DNA from: JADKAV01 sp963732355
GTDB lineage: Bacteria > Actinomycetota > Actinomycetes > S36-B12 > UBA10799
Assembly (NCBI GenBank): GCA_963732355.1
Contig: CAVSZD010000002.1
Coordinates: forward strand, 1-64,000
DNA length: 64,000 nt
Reading direction: 5' to 3'
Under the pieces are notes generated by a model, which did not search any database, was not told where the DNA came from, and worked only from the letters and a program-made list of their open reading frames with translations. Positions 10,612-19,261 of the stretch are shown here, piece after piece (position 1 is the first letter of the stretch; every line of letters starts with the position of its first letter). Position numbers and translations under genes: made by a program.

Positions 10612-11753
10612 GTGGAGTACGCGGAGTTCTCGTGGACGTACTCGGTGGTGAGGTCGGTGGTGACGATCGTGGCTTCGGCGTTGCCGGCGTGCAGGTCTAT
10701 GAGGACGGAAACCTCGCGGCCGGTGAGGTCAACCAACTCGCGCGGATCACCCGGTCCTGAGTCCCGGCAGACCATCACATCGTTGATACTCACGTCGATT
10801 CGCAGGGGGTCGAATTGGGCGTCGGTGGTGCCCACCGCCGATAGGACCCGGCCCCAGTTGGGATCCTCGCCGAACATCGCGCACTTGAACAACGCGCTGC
10901 GCGCAACTGCCCGGGCGGCGACCTCCGCGTCCTGCTCACCCGCGGCCCCGACAACGTGGACGTCGATCAGTTTGCTCGCCCCTTCGGCGTCCGCGGCGAG
11001 CTGACGCGCCAGATCGGCGCAAACCTGATGCAGCCCCGCCCCGAAGGTCTCGTCAGCGGCGACCCCACTGGCACCGCTGGCCATGATGATCACCGTGTCA
11101 TTGGTGGACATGCAGCCGTCAGCGTCCACACGATCGAACGTGGTGCTCGCACACGCACGCAGGGCCGCGTCGAGAGCCTGTGCACTGATTACCGCGTCGG
11201 TGGTGATGACGCTGAGCATGGTGGCCATGCCCGGTGCGAGCATTCCCGCACCCTTGGCCATGCCACCGATCCGATAGCCAGCCTCGAACACGCTGGTCTT
11301 GGCCACCGTGTCCGTGGTCATGATCGCCCGCGCAGCATCTTCGCCACCCTGATCGTCAGCCGCTGAGATCGCGTGGCGGACGCCTTCGAGCAGTCTGGGC
11401 ATGTCGAGGCGTTCGCCGATCAAACCCGTGGAGCACACGGCCACATCGATGGGACCGATCCCGAGTTGTGCGGCCACGGCCTCTGCCGTGTGGTGAGTGT
11501 CGGCGAAACCGTCGGGACCGGTGCAGGCGTTGGCGCCCCCGGAGTTGAGGACCACCGCCCGCAGGACGCCGTCGCCCACCACTTGGCGCGACCACATCAC
11601 GGGCGCGGCTTGAATCCTGTTGCGGGTGAAGACCGCAGCCGCCTCATACCGGGGGCCGTCATTGATCACGACCGCGACATCGGGCGCACCAGACGTCTTC
11701 AGCCCAGCGGTCACACCGGCCGCACGGAAGCCGCGTGAATAAGTCACACTCAT
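10608..11753 (-). CDS. argJ: Bifunctional glutamate N-acetyltransferase / ornithine acetyltransferase
   Basis: Recycles the acetyl group between acetylornithine and glutamate, giving the cyclic arginine pathway. 381 aa. The self-cleavage site GMATMLSVITTDA (Thr is the nucleophile) divides alpha and beta chains near the middle. It overlaps argC and argB by 4 nt each. No separate argE-type deacetylase is seen in the operon, as expected when argJ is present. Confidence 0.96.
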   Translation of the reverse strand: MSVTYSRGFRAAGVTAGLKTSGAPDVAVVINDGPRYEAAAVFTRNRIQAAPVMWSRQVVGDGVLRAVVLNSGGANACTGPDGFADTHHTAEAVAAQLGIGPIDVAVCSTGLIGERLDMPRLLEGVRHAISAADDQGGEDAARAIMTTDTVAKTSVFEAGYRIGGMAKGAGMLAPGMATMLSVITTDAVISAQALDAALRACASTTFDRVDADGCMSTNDTVIIMASGASGVAADETFGAGLHQVCADLARQLAADAEGASKLIDVHVVGAAGEQDAEVAARAVARSALFKCAMFGEDPNWGRVLSAVGTTDAQFDPLRIDVSINDVMVCRDSGPGDPRELVDLTGREVSVLIDLHAGNAEATIVTTDLTTEYVHENSAYST

Positions 11754-12751
11754 GGCGCCACTCCGTTCACCGGCAGCCCGGTCGTCTCAGGCAGCCCGAG
11801 CATCAGGTTCGCGTTCTGGATCGCCTGACCCGCTGCGCCCTTACCAAGGTTGTCGATCGCAGCACACACGACGACGCGCCCGGCGTGTTCGTCAAAGGCC
11901 CACTGCAGCGCGACGCTGTTCGACCCCATGGTCATCTGCGTGGTCGGCCACTGCCCAGGCGGCAGAACCCGCACGAACGGCTCGTCAGCGTAGGCCTTAA
12001 GCAGTGCTGACCCGACCGTCTCGGGGTCCACACCGGGCAGCAAAGGCGCCGTTACCGTGGCCAGGATTCCGCGGGCCATCGGCGCCAATAGGGGTGTGAA
12101 GCTCAATCGGGCTTCACCGCCCAAGGACTGCTCGATCTCCGGGATGTGCTGGTGGACCCCGCCAACCTTGTAGGCGCGCACCCCGGAACTGACCTCGCTG
12201 GCCATGAGCGGCACGGACGGCGAACGACCCGCGCCGCTGGTCCCACTGGCCGCTACCACGACGATGGACGTGGCATCGATGAGGTGCATGAGCGGCGCGG
12301 TTGCGACCGTGATGGCTGTCGCGTAACAGCCAGGGTTGGCCACGGTTTTCGCGGCGGCGATCTGCGAGCGCCTACGGGGAAGTTCGGGCAGGCCGTATAC
12401 CCAGGTGCCAGCGTGGGAAGTGCCGTAGTACTTCTCCCACTGGGCAGCGCTGCGCAGCCGGAAGTCGGCTCCGAGATCGACCACCTGCGTGGCGAGTTGA
12501 GTCGCGTACTGCGCCGATTGGGAGTGGGGCAGAGCAATGAAGACGAAGTCAACGTCCACCGCGCTCGGGTCAAACGTCTCAAGTTGGAGATCGGCAAGTG
12601 AGGCCAGGTGCGGGTGCAAGGAACCCAGCGACTGGCCGGCCGACTGGTTGGCCCAGACCTGGCCCACGTGCAGATCCGGGTGGTCGGCGAGTAGGCGCAA
12701 CAGTTCAGCGCCGCCGTAACCGGAGGCTCCGAGCACACCCACAGAGACCAT
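11750..12751 (-). CDS. argC: N-acetyl-gamma-glutamyl-phosphate reductase
   Basis: NADPH-dependent reduction of N-acetylglutamyl phosphate. 333 aa. The Rossmann motif GASGYGGAELLRLL is at residues 9-22 and the catalytic Cys is in ANPGCYATA. First gene of the operon. No Shine-Dalgarno is visible before the ATG. Instead a TATAGA hexamer lies 8 nt upstream, suggesting a leaderless transcript. Confidence 0.96.
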   Translation of the reverse strand: MVSVGVLGASGYGGAELLRLLADHPDLHVGQVWANQSAGQSLGSLHPHLASLADLQLETFDPSAVDVDFVFIALPHSQSAQYATQLATQVVDLGADFRLRSAAQWEKYYGTSHAGTWVYGLPELPRRRSQIAAAKTVANPGCYATAITVATAPLMHLIDATSIVVVAASGTSGAGRSPSVPLMASEVSSGVRAYKVGGVHQHIPEIEQSLGGEARLSFTPLLAPMARGILATVTAPLLPGVDPETVGSALLKAYADEPFVRVLPPGQWPTTQMTMGSNSVALQWAFDEHAGRVVVCAAIDNLGKGAAGQAIQNANLMLGLPETTGLPVNGVAP

Positions 12752-12759
12752 GAGCAGAC

Positions 12760-12780
12760 TCTATACGCATACACGCATAG
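12760..12780 (-). promoter_or_regulatory. Candidate argC -10 with overlapping ARG-box-like palindrome
   Basis: On the minus strand TATAGA (12765-12760) sits 8 nt before the argC ATG. An imperfect palindrome, CTAT...ATAG with a GCGTGTATGCG core, spans 12780-12761 and covers the -10. ArgR sites in other bacteria are A/T-rich 18-bp palindromes. This one is less A/T-rich, so the operator assignment is inferred from position and symmetry. No convincing -35 is seen. Confidence 0.4.
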
Positions 12781-12823
12781 ACGCGGTGACACCCCCTGCC
12801 AATGGCTAGGCAAGGATAGGGCC

Positions 12824-14476
12824 ATGCGGCCCCTCGACCCGTTGCGCAGTGTCGCCGACGCTGCAGACATAGCGAAAGCCGGAACGTTCGGTGCTCTGCG
12901 CTCAGGACTGGCAAGGCCGCGCAACCCGATCGTGGCCGGGCGGATGCTGTCATCCTTTCGCAAATGGGGCACGACTCCAGCACTGGGTTTCGCCCTCGGT
13001 GCCGTCCGGGATCCCGAAGCAACGGCCATTATCGACGTGGACGATCCGCTTCAGGAGGAGGTCACCTTCGCCGACGCGGAGTATCGCACGACTGTCCTGG
13101 CCAACTCCCTGCTCGACCGAGGAGCCCAGCCGGGTACCCGGGTCGGGATCCTCGGTCGCAACTCGCGTGCATATGCCGAAACCATCGTGGCCGTCTCCAG
13201 GACAGGCGCGGACCTGATCTACCTGAACACCGGCTCGACAGCCGAGCAGGTCCAAACCGCTTGCGCCGCACATGACATCACGATGATGATCCGCGATCGC
13301 GAGTTCGCCGACCTGTGCCCGGACGCCGTTCTCTCACTGGGCCTGGACGACCCGGCTGGCATCCCCTTGTTGGACTCCATGCCCTGGAGTGGCAACGTCG
13401 GTGACGTGCGGGAGCCGTCCAAGCACGTGATCTTGACCAGCGGCACAACGAGCAACCACCTGCGCGGGGCTTCGCGTACCACGGCACCGTTGGACTCCGT
13501 TGCAGCGTTGCTACATGCATTCCCCACCCGACTGGGTTCGGTCACGCTGATCGCGGCGCCGATGTTCCACGCCTGGGGCTGGATGCACCACCGGATGGCC
13601 AGCGTCATGGACAACACGCAGATCCTGCTGCGTCACTCCGACCCCGAGCGCCTTCTGGCCCTGATCGACGCCTACGAGGTCGAAACCCTGATCACAGTTC
13701 CGGTCACACTCAAGAAGATGGTCGACCTGCCGACCGCCACCAAGCGCAAGTACGACTTCTCCTCGTTGAAGTGCGTCGCGGTCTCCGGTTCGGCGCTGCC
13801 GGGCGATCTGGCCACCCAGTTCATGAATGACTTCGGCGAGGTTCTCTACAACTTGTACGGGACGACCGAGGCCGCCTACGCCACGATCGCCACCCCCGAC
13901 GACCTGCGCGAGGACCCGCACACCGCCGGGCGTCCCATGCCGGGCGTGCGGGTCGAGGTGTTCGACCGCAAGGGCCGCGGGGTCCCGCGTGGTTCGGATG
14001 GGCGGGTCTTCGTGCGCAGCCGCACGTCGATCGCCGAGTACGTGTCCGACGGGTCGCGGGGCAGCGTCAAGGGCATGGTGCCCACCGGCGACTTGGGTTC
14101 GATCGACGACCAAGGGCGACTGACCATCAAGGGCCGCGCCGACGACATGGTTGTCACCGGCGGCGAGAACGTGTACCCGACCGAAGTCGAGGATGTCCTG
14201 CGAAACCATCCCGACATTGCCGACGTGGCTGTCACCGGGCGGCCCGATCCGGTCTATGGGTCGGTGCTCGTGGCCCATGTTGTGGTGGCACCAGGGGCGC
14301 AGTTGTCCGACCAGGACCTGCTGGATTGGTCCCGCCAACAGCTCGGCCCGCATCACAGGCCGCGCGAGGTGAACCGGGTGTCTGAGTTGCCGCGTAACGC
14401 GACCGGCAAGGTACTGCGTCGGGTGCTTGCAGGTGAGGTCACTGTCGAGGAGTTGGACGAGGAAGAACTGCTGTAG
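12824..14476 (+). CDS. Acyl-CoA synthetase-like AMP-binding enzyme
   Basis: ANL-superfamily adenylate-forming enzyme of 550 aa, probably a fatty-acid or carboxylate CoA ligase (FadD type). Motifs in order: the P-loop position reads LTSGTTSNHLRG (about 204-215), then YNLYGTTEA, PTGDLG, RADDMVVTGGENVYP, and the C-terminal catalytic lysine in RNATGKVLRR. The P-loop is atypical: the family norm is TSGTTGxPKG, and here both the second Gly and the Lys are replaced. Divergent from argC with a 72-bp shared promoter region; AAGGATAGGG lies before the ATG. Its last codons are duplicated 388 bp downstream. The substrate cannot be predicted. Confidence 0.85.
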   Translation: MRPLDPLRSVADAADIAKAGTFGALRSGLARPRNPIVAGRMLSSFRKWGTTPALGFALGAVRDPEATAIIDVDDPLQEEVTFADAEYRTTVLANSLLDRGAQPGTRVGILGRNSRAYAETIVAVSRTGADLIYLNTGSTAEQVQTACAAHDITMMIRDREFADLCPDAVLSLGLDDPAGIPLLDSMPWSGNVGDVREPSKHVILTSGTTSNHLRGASRTTAPLDSVAALLHAFPTRLGSVTLIAAPMFHAWGWMHHRMASVMDNTQILLRHSDPERLLALIDAYEVETLITVPVTLKKMVDLPTATKRKYDFSSLKCVAVSGSALPGDLATQFMNDFGEVLYNLYGTTEAAYATIATPDDLREDPHTAGRPMPGVRVEVFDRKGRGVPRGSDGRVFVRSRTSIAEYVSDGSRGSVKGMVPTGDLGSIDDQGRLTIKGRADDMVVTGGENVYPTEVEDVLRNHPDIADVAVTGRPDPVYGSVLVAHVVVAPGAQLSDQDLLDWSRQQLGPHHRPREVNRVSELPRNATGKVLRRVLAGEVTVEELDEEELL

Positions 14477-14505
14477 TCGCGGCTCACCGGAGCCGAAGCC
14501 CTGGC

Positions 14506-14625
14506 CGGTTGTTGCGTTGTTGCGGGGTCTCTGGATCGACTGTTGCGACGTTGCTAGTTTTGCCGCCGCTGAACCAGCAACGTCGCAACACGCGGCGGCG
14601 GACAGCCGTAACAACGCAACAATCG
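14506..14625. repeat. Palindromic element B1
   Basis: A 120-bp two-tier inverted repeat. The outer arms (14506-14525 and 14606-14625) pair over 20 bp with about 2 mismatches around TTGTTGCGTTGTT. The inner arms GTTGCGACGTTGCT (14542-14555) and AGCAACGTCGCAAC (14576-14589) pair perfectly over 14 bp. It begins 30 nt after the fadD-like stop. Near-identical copy at 14894-15013 and a diverged one at 45462-45581. Confidence 0.75.
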
Positions 14626-14638
14626 CGTCCTTGTCAGA

Positions 14639-14810
14639 TCAGGCGCGCAGTACAGCGCCGACCCCTTCGTGGCGCACCTTCGCGATCTCCTCGTCGGTGA
14701 GGGTGCGGTCCGAGGCGCGTAGGCGCAGCGAGAAGGCCAGCGACTTCTTGCCCTCCGGCACCTGCGGCCCTGAGTGGACATCGAACAAACGCACGCCCTC
14801 CAAGACCTCC
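14639..14810 (-). pseudogene. Orphan 3' fragment of pheT (duplicate tail)
   Basis: In frame on the minus strand this encodes VRLFDVHSGPQVPEGKK... ending EGVGAVLRA with a TGA stop. It matches the pheT C-terminus (VRLFDVYSGPQVPEGKK... VGAVLRA) with several substitutions and a deletion of about six residues. There is no start or upstream part, so it is not a gene. Homology stops at the join to the duplicated fadD tail near 14814. Confidence 0.8.
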
Positions 14811-14813
14811 CCA

Positions 14814-14863
14814 CTTGCAGGCGAGGTCACCGTCGAGGAATTGGACGAGGAAGAACTGCTGTA
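14814..14863 (+). pseudogene. Orphan 3' tail of the fadD-like gene (duplicate)
   Basis: Encodes LAGEVTVEELDEEELL plus the same TAG stop as the intact gene at 14426-14476. The three nucleotide differences are all synonymous third-position changes, although this fragment cannot be translated as a gene. That pattern suggests the copy came from a related genome where it was under selection. Confidence 0.75.
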
Positions 14864-14893
14864 GTCGCGGCTCACCGGAGCCGAAGCCCTGGC

Positions 14894-15013
14894 CGGTTGT
14901 TGCGTTGTTGCGGGGTCTCTGGATCGACTGTTGCGACGTTGCTGGCTTTGCCGCCGCTGAACCAGCAACGTCGCAACACGCGGCGGCGGACAGCCGTAAC
15001 AACGCAACAATCG
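14894..15013. repeat. Palindromic element B2
   Basis: Second copy of the 120-bp two-tier palindrome, with outer arms 14894-14913 and 14994-15013. It differs from B1 by only a few bases near 14945. It ends 16 nt before the pheT stop codon, so it lies just 3' of pheT on the minus strand. Confidence 0.75.
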
Positions 15014-15028
15014 CGTCACGATCGCAGG

Positions 15029-17461
15029 TTAGGCCCGCAGGACCGCGCCCACCTTCTCGGCAGCGGACAGTGCACCTTCACGCACCAAGGCGATGTCCTC
15101 GTCGTTGAGAGTGCGGTCCGGGGCACGAAGTCGCAGCGAGAAGGCCAGTGATTTCTTGCCCTCCGGCACCTGCGGCCCCGAGTAGACGTCGAACAAGCGG
15201 ACGCTCTCGAGCAAGTCACCCCCGCCGTCGTGTAATGCGCTGCGCACCTGATCGGCGGGCATGTCGGCATCCACGACAAGCGCGACGTCTTCCTTGGCCA
15301 CCGGAAAGGTCGACACCTGCGGTGCCGTGGCCGCACCAGGTGCGTGCTCAAGCAGAACGGTCAGGTCGATCTCCCCTGCAGCGGACCTGGCCGGCAGGCC
15401 GAAGGCTGCGACGACATCGGGGTGCAACTCACCCGCGTGGCCGAGAGTCCGCTCGCCCACACGCAGGATGGCGCACCGACCCGGGTGCCACGGTGCGTGG
15501 GCATCAGCGGCGACTGTGACCGTCACGCCGACGGCCGAAGCGATCTCCCGGGCAATGCGGATGGCATCAGACCAGTCCACCGGGCGGCCCTCACCCCACC
15601 AGCCCGCTTGCGACCAGGCGCCGGACATGACGAAAGCGAGGTGCTCGGGCTGGCGCGGCAATGCCGCCAGCATCTCGTGGATCACCGTGTCGGAGGGCCG
15701 GGAGCCCGCTGGGGCCACCGGCGCGTTGATGGTGTCCGTGTCCCGGAAGACCTGCCCGTACTCATACACATGGAGGTTGTCTGAACCGCGGCCTACGTTG
15801 CGCCGCGCGGTGTTCAGCAGACCCGGTAGAAGAGTCGTGCGCATCAGCGGCTGCTCGTCGCTCAGCGGGTTTGCCAGCCTGACCGCAACCCGCCGGGCGT
15901 CGTCAACCGGAAGGCCCAGCGTGTCGAACTCCGCGACGCCCACGAAGGGGTAGTTCAGGACCTCGACGAGACCCAACTCGGCAGGGCGGCGTCGCAATTG
16001 CCGGAGCAAACGGTCGCCCGCGGACAGTCCCTGACCCGTACCCATCGCGGGACCGCGGGAGGGAATCCTGTCGTATCCGACGACCCGGGCCACTTCCTCG
16101 ACCAGGTCGATGGCTGCGGTGAGGTCGGGGCGCCACGTGGGTGGCGTCACGCCCTCGATTGTCGACGTGCAGCCGACACGTTCCAGCACGGAGGTCACCG
16201 TCTCGGCGCCGATCTCCAGGCCGACGATCCGCGATGGCATCGCCACGTCGAAAGGGATCGGGTCAGCGGGGGTCCGGCGATCCACGTCGACCAGGCCACC
16301 GACCGTGGCGCCCGACAGATCGGCAAACAGTTGTGCCGCGCGATCGGAGGCCGCGCGCGCCAGGTCGTTGTCGATGCCTCGTTCGAACCGCCGCGACGCC
16401 TCGGAATCCAGCTTGTGGCGCCGGGAGGTGGCCGCCGTCGCAGCGGCTTGGAAGTGCGCTGCCTCAAGGACCACATTGGTGCTGTCGTCGTCGATCTCAG
16501 TGGTCAGTCCGCCCATGACCCCGGCCAGGGCGATAGCACCAGAATCGTCGGCGATGACGACGTCACTGGGGTCGAGGACTCGCTTGATGTGATCAAGCGT
16601 CTCGAGGCTCTCACCTGCGGCTGGTCGGCGGATCTGGATCGCGCCCTTGAGCTTGTCAGCGTCGAAGGCATGCAGCGGCTGGCCGAGTTCGAGCATGACG
16701 TAGTTGGTGATGTCGACGGCCAGGCTCACAGGACGCATGCCGCATTGGTTGAGCCGGCGCACCATGTAAGCCGGGCTAGGCGCGTGCGGATCGACGCCGG
16801 TGAGCACCCGGGTCGTGAAGCGGTCGGCACCGTGTTGCAGATCCACCTCGCGGGTCGGACCATCAGTGGCCAGGTCCACCACGGCCGATACCGGGTCAGC
16901 GAAGGGGACATCGAAGGCCAGCGCCACCTCGCGGGCGATGCCGCGGATGGACAGGCAGTAGCCGCGATCCGGGGTCACCGCGATGTCCAGAACCGCGTCA
17001 TCGAGGCCCAGAACTGGGCGCGCGTCGTGCCCGACTTCACCCTCGGCCAGGATCAGGATCCCGTCGTACTCGTCGTTGATTCCGAGCTCCCGGCCCGAGG
17101 CCAGCATCCCGTCGCTGATGTGCCCGTAGGTCTTGCGGGCGCTGATCTCGAATCCTCCCGGGAGCACCGCCCCAGGCAGTGCCGCGGCCACCAGGTCGCC
17201 CACTGCGAAGTTCGTCGCACCGCAGATGATCCCTCGGACCTGGTCGCCCACATCGATCTGACAGAAGCGGATCGGCTTCTTGAACTCCGCCAGTTCCTCG
17301 ATCTCGAGGACCTTCCCAACGATCAGCGGTCCTGTGATGCTGACCTCGTCCACACTCTCGACCTCGAGGCCGACAGCGATCAACTTCTCGGCCACTTCGC
17401 GCGCGCTCACATCCTGCGGCAGCGCCACGTACTCCCGGATCCAGCTCAGAGGTGCTCGCAT
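15029..17461 (-). CDS. pheT: Phenylalanyl-tRNA synthetase beta subunit
   Basis: Beta chain of the alpha2-beta2 enzyme that charges tRNA-Phe. 810 aa, normal length. The N-terminal EMAP/OB tRNA-binding domain is at about residues 40-150, B3/B4 editing and B5 domains are central, and the C-terminal ferredoxin-fold anticodon-binding domain ends SLRLRAPDRTLNDED. Its ATG overlaps the pheS stop by one base (TGATG), so the two are coupled. The last ~55 codons are partly repeated just downstream as an orphan fragment. Confidence 0.96.
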   Translation of the reverse strand: MRAPLSWIREYVALPQDVSAREVAEKLIAVGLEVESVDEVSITGPLIVGKVLEIEELAEFKKPIRFCQIDVGDQVRGIICGATNFAVGDLVAAALPGAVLPGGFEISARKTYGHISDGMLASGRELGINDEYDGILILAEGEVGHDARPVLGLDDAVLDIAVTPDRGYCLSIRGIAREVALAFDVPFADPVSAVVDLATDGPTREVDLQHGADRFTTRVLTGVDPHAPSPAYMVRRLNQCGMRPVSLAVDITNYVMLELGQPLHAFDADKLKGAIQIRRPAAGESLETLDHIKRVLDPSDVVIADDSGAIALAGVMGGLTTEIDDDSTNVVLEAAHFQAAATAATSRRHKLDSEASRRFERGIDNDLARAASDRAAQLFADLSGATVGGLVDVDRRTPADPIPFDVAMPSRIVGLEIGAETVTSVLERVGCTSTIEGVTPPTWRPDLTAAIDLVEEVARVVGYDRIPSRGPAMGTGQGLSAGDRLLRQLRRRPAELGLVEVLNYPFVGVAEFDTLGLPVDDARRVAVRLANPLSDEQPLMRTTLLPGLLNTARRNVGRGSDNLHVYEYGQVFRDTDTINAPVAPAGSRPSDTVIHEMLAALPRQPEHLAFVMSGAWSQAGWWGEGRPVDWSDAIRIAREIASAVGVTVTVAADAHAPWHPGRCAILRVGERTLGHAGELHPDVVAAFGLPARSAAGEIDLTVLLEHAPGAATAPQVSTFPVAKEDVALVVDADMPADQVRSALHDGGGDLLESVRLFDVYSGPQVPEGKKSLAFSLRLRAPDRTLNDEDIALVREGALSAAEKVGAVLRA

Positions 17462-18570
17462 CAGCTATCCATCCCGAACGCAGTCGTGAATCGCACGTCC
17501 CCCTCGACGAGGTCGCGCATGTCGGTGATTCCATGGCGGAACATCAGAGTCCGTTCGATCCCCATTCCGAACGCGAAGCCGGTGTACACGTCCGGGTCGA
17601 TCCCGCAGGAGGCCAGGACGCGGGGGTTGACCATCCCGCAGCCTCCCCACTCGATCCAGCCCTCCGACGAGCAGGTACGACAGGGCCGGTCCGGGTTTCC
17701 CACACTCTCCCCGCGACACGCGAAACACTCAAGGTCTACCTCAGCGCTAGGTTCGGTGAAAGGGAAGTAGCTCGGTCGCAGCCGGGTCACGATGCCTTCC
17801 CCGAACATCGTGGCCGCAAACCAGTCAAGAGTGGATTTCAGGTCGACCATGCTCAGGCCCTTGTCCACTGCGAGGCCTTCGACCTGATGGAAGACCGGGG
17901 TGTGAGTGGCGTCGAGTTCATCGGTGCGGTACACCCGGCCCGGGCAGATCACATAGACCGGGGGTGACTGGTCGAGCATCGTGCGGATCTGCAGCGGTGA
18001 GGTGTGGGTCCGCAGGACGGCGCCGCTGTCCGGCGAACCGACGAAGAAGGTGTCCTGCATCGTGCGGGCCGGATGATCACGGTCGATGTTCAGAGCATCG
18101 AAGTTGAACCACTCGGACTCGAGTTCGGGGCCTTCGACAACGCCGTACCCGATGGACACGAAGGCGTCGGCGATGTGCTCACTGATCGTGTGGATCGGGT
18201 GCCGGGCTCCCACCGGCTCCCGGTCGTTGATCGTCGTCACGTCCACCCGCTCGGCGGTCAGGATGCGCTCGCGCTCGGCCGCCTTGAGTTCGGCTTCTCG
18301 TGCCTTCAACGCCTGGGTGAGAGCACCCCGGGCAGCACCGACGGCCTTACCTGCCTCCGCTTTGGCGCTGGGCGGCAACGCACCGATCTCGCGGTTCGCC
18401 AGCGCCAACGGGGACCGGTCGCCAGCGTGGTCAATTCGCACCTGCTTGAGAGCCGCGAGGTCCTTGGCTGCGGCAACAGCCTGCAGGCCACGTTCGAGGG
18501 CCGACTGGAGATTGGCTGGGTCGAGTGCGGCAGGGGTCACCGGATCGAAGTTCTTGTTGGGAGCGGACAC
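17461..18570 (-). CDS. pheS: Phenylalanyl-tRNA synthetase alpha subunit
   Basis: Class II catalytic subunit, 369 aa. An N-terminal coiled-coil region precedes the catalytic core. Class II motif 2 is near VYRTDELDATHTPVFHQVEG, and motif 3 is near GFAFGMGIERTLMFRHGI. The GTG start at 18570 has no clear SD. TAGAAT lies 6 nt upstream, suggesting a leaderless mRNA. Cotranscribed with pheT. Confidence 0.96.
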   Translation of the reverse strand: MSAPNKNFDPVTPAALDPANLQSALERGLQAVAAAKDLAALKQVRIDHAGDRSPLALANREIGALPPSAKAEAGKAVGAARGALTQALKAREAELKAAERERILTAERVDVTTINDREPVGARHPIHTISEHIADAFVSIGYGVVEGPELESEWFNFDALNIDRDHPARTMQDTFFVGSPDSGAVLRTHTSPLQIRTMLDQSPPVYVICPGRVYRTDELDATHTPVFHQVEGLAVDKGLSMVDLKSTLDWFAATMFGEGIVTRLRPSYFPFTEPSAEVDLECFACRGESVGNPDRPCRTCSSEGWIEWGGCGMVNPRVLASCGIDPDVYTGFAFGMGIERTLMFRHGITDMRDLVEGDVRFTTAFGMDS

Positions 18571-18576
18571 CCCTAG

Positions 18577-18582
18577 ATTCTA
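18577..18582 (-). promoter_or_regulatory. Candidate pheS -10 (TAGAAT), leaderless
   Basis: TAGAAT on the minus strand lies exactly 6 nt before the pheS GTG, so transcription could start at the start codon. No good -35 is visible 16-18 bp upstream. No T-box or leader-peptide attenuator is seen in the 46-bp gap. Confidence 0.35.
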
Positions 18583-18616
18583 TTGGGCACCCGCAAGCCG
18601 CTTTGACGGGTGCAGG

Positions 18617-19261
18617 TCAGCCTGCAATTCCGCTGGAGTAGGCCATGACAACGGCCTGGACGCGATCGCGTAGTCCCAACTTCATGAGGATGTGCGACAC
18701 GTGGGTCTTGACCGTTCCCTCTCCGACGAACAACTGCTGTCCGATTTCAGCGTTGGACAGACCCTGGACAATGAGGGCGAACACCTCCCGCTCTCGTTCC
18801 GTCAGTGGCGTCAGCGGATCGCCCTCTGTGCTTGGCCTGCGACCGGCCGCAAATCGTGCCGCCAGTTGGGCTGTTGTCTCGGGTCCCAAGGCGAACTCCC
18901 CGGCCGCCACCGCTCGCACCGTGGCAACGATCGTCTGGGCGTTGTCAGTCTTGACCAGAAAGCCGCAGGCTCCGGCATTGAGCGCGTCATAGACGTACTC
19001 CTCGAGTCCAAAGGTCGTCAGCACGCACACACGAGCCGGGCTTCCGGATTGATGCAGTGCGGATGTCGCAGCGATGCCGTCCATCTCCGGCATCCTCACG
19101 TCCATGAGCACGACGTCGGGGGAAGTGGCGGCGACCTCAGCCAGCGCATGGCGACCATTCCTGGCCTCGGCGACCACCTCGATGTCGGGCTCGACTTCGA
19201 GCAGAGTCCGCAGGCCCGTGCGCACCAATTCTTGGTCGTCGGCGATCAGAACCCGGATCAC
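18617..19261 (-). CDS. LuxR/NarL-family response regulator
   Basis: A 214-aa two-component response regulator. The receiver domain covers residues 1-120, with acidic residues in LIADDQ and the phosphoacceptor Asp in VVLMDVRMP (about residue 54). The output HTH, LTEREREVFALIVQGLSNAE followed by GTVKTHV, is at about 145-205. The GTG at 19261 overlaps the kinase gene by 4 nt (GTGA), making it preferable to an ATG nine codons upstream. Its partner is the upstream kinase. The target is unknown; the divergent membrane gene at 20572 is a candidate. Confidence 0.92.
   Translation of the reverse strand: MIRVLIADDQELVRTGLRTLLEVEPDIEVVAEARNGRHALAEVAATSPDVVLMDVRMPEMDGIAATSALHQSGSPARVCVLTTFGLEEYVYDALNAGACGFLVKTDNAQTIVATVRAVAAGEFALGPETTAQLAARFAAGRRPSTEGDPLTPLTEREREVFALIVQGLSNAEIGQQLFVGEGTVKTHVSHILMKLGLRDRVQAVVMAYSSGIAG

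Larger units (their letters stand above)
14426..15200. repeat. Tandem 388-bp duplication spanning the fadD-like/pheT convergent junction
   Basis: The unit [last ~16 codons of the fadD-like gene, spacer palindrome, last ~55 codons of pheT] occurs twice: 14426-14813 and 14814-about 15200. Period 388 bp, for example the stop-codon region at 14474 recurs at 14862. The spacer palindromes are nearly identical. The two pheT tails differ at many bases and by about 6 codons. The fadD tails differ at three positions, all third-codon and synonymous. This accounts for the whole 552-bp gap between the two genes. Confidence 0.85.

Noticed and set aside
14639..15019. 126-codon frame containing the orphan pheT tail
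   Set aside because: Its first half reads through palindrome B2 and antisense of the duplicated fadD tail; only the last ~55 codons are homologous to anything.
15998..17770. 590-codon plus-strand frame
   Set aside because: Antisense to pheT; composition is a shadow of the real gene and no family similarity is seen.
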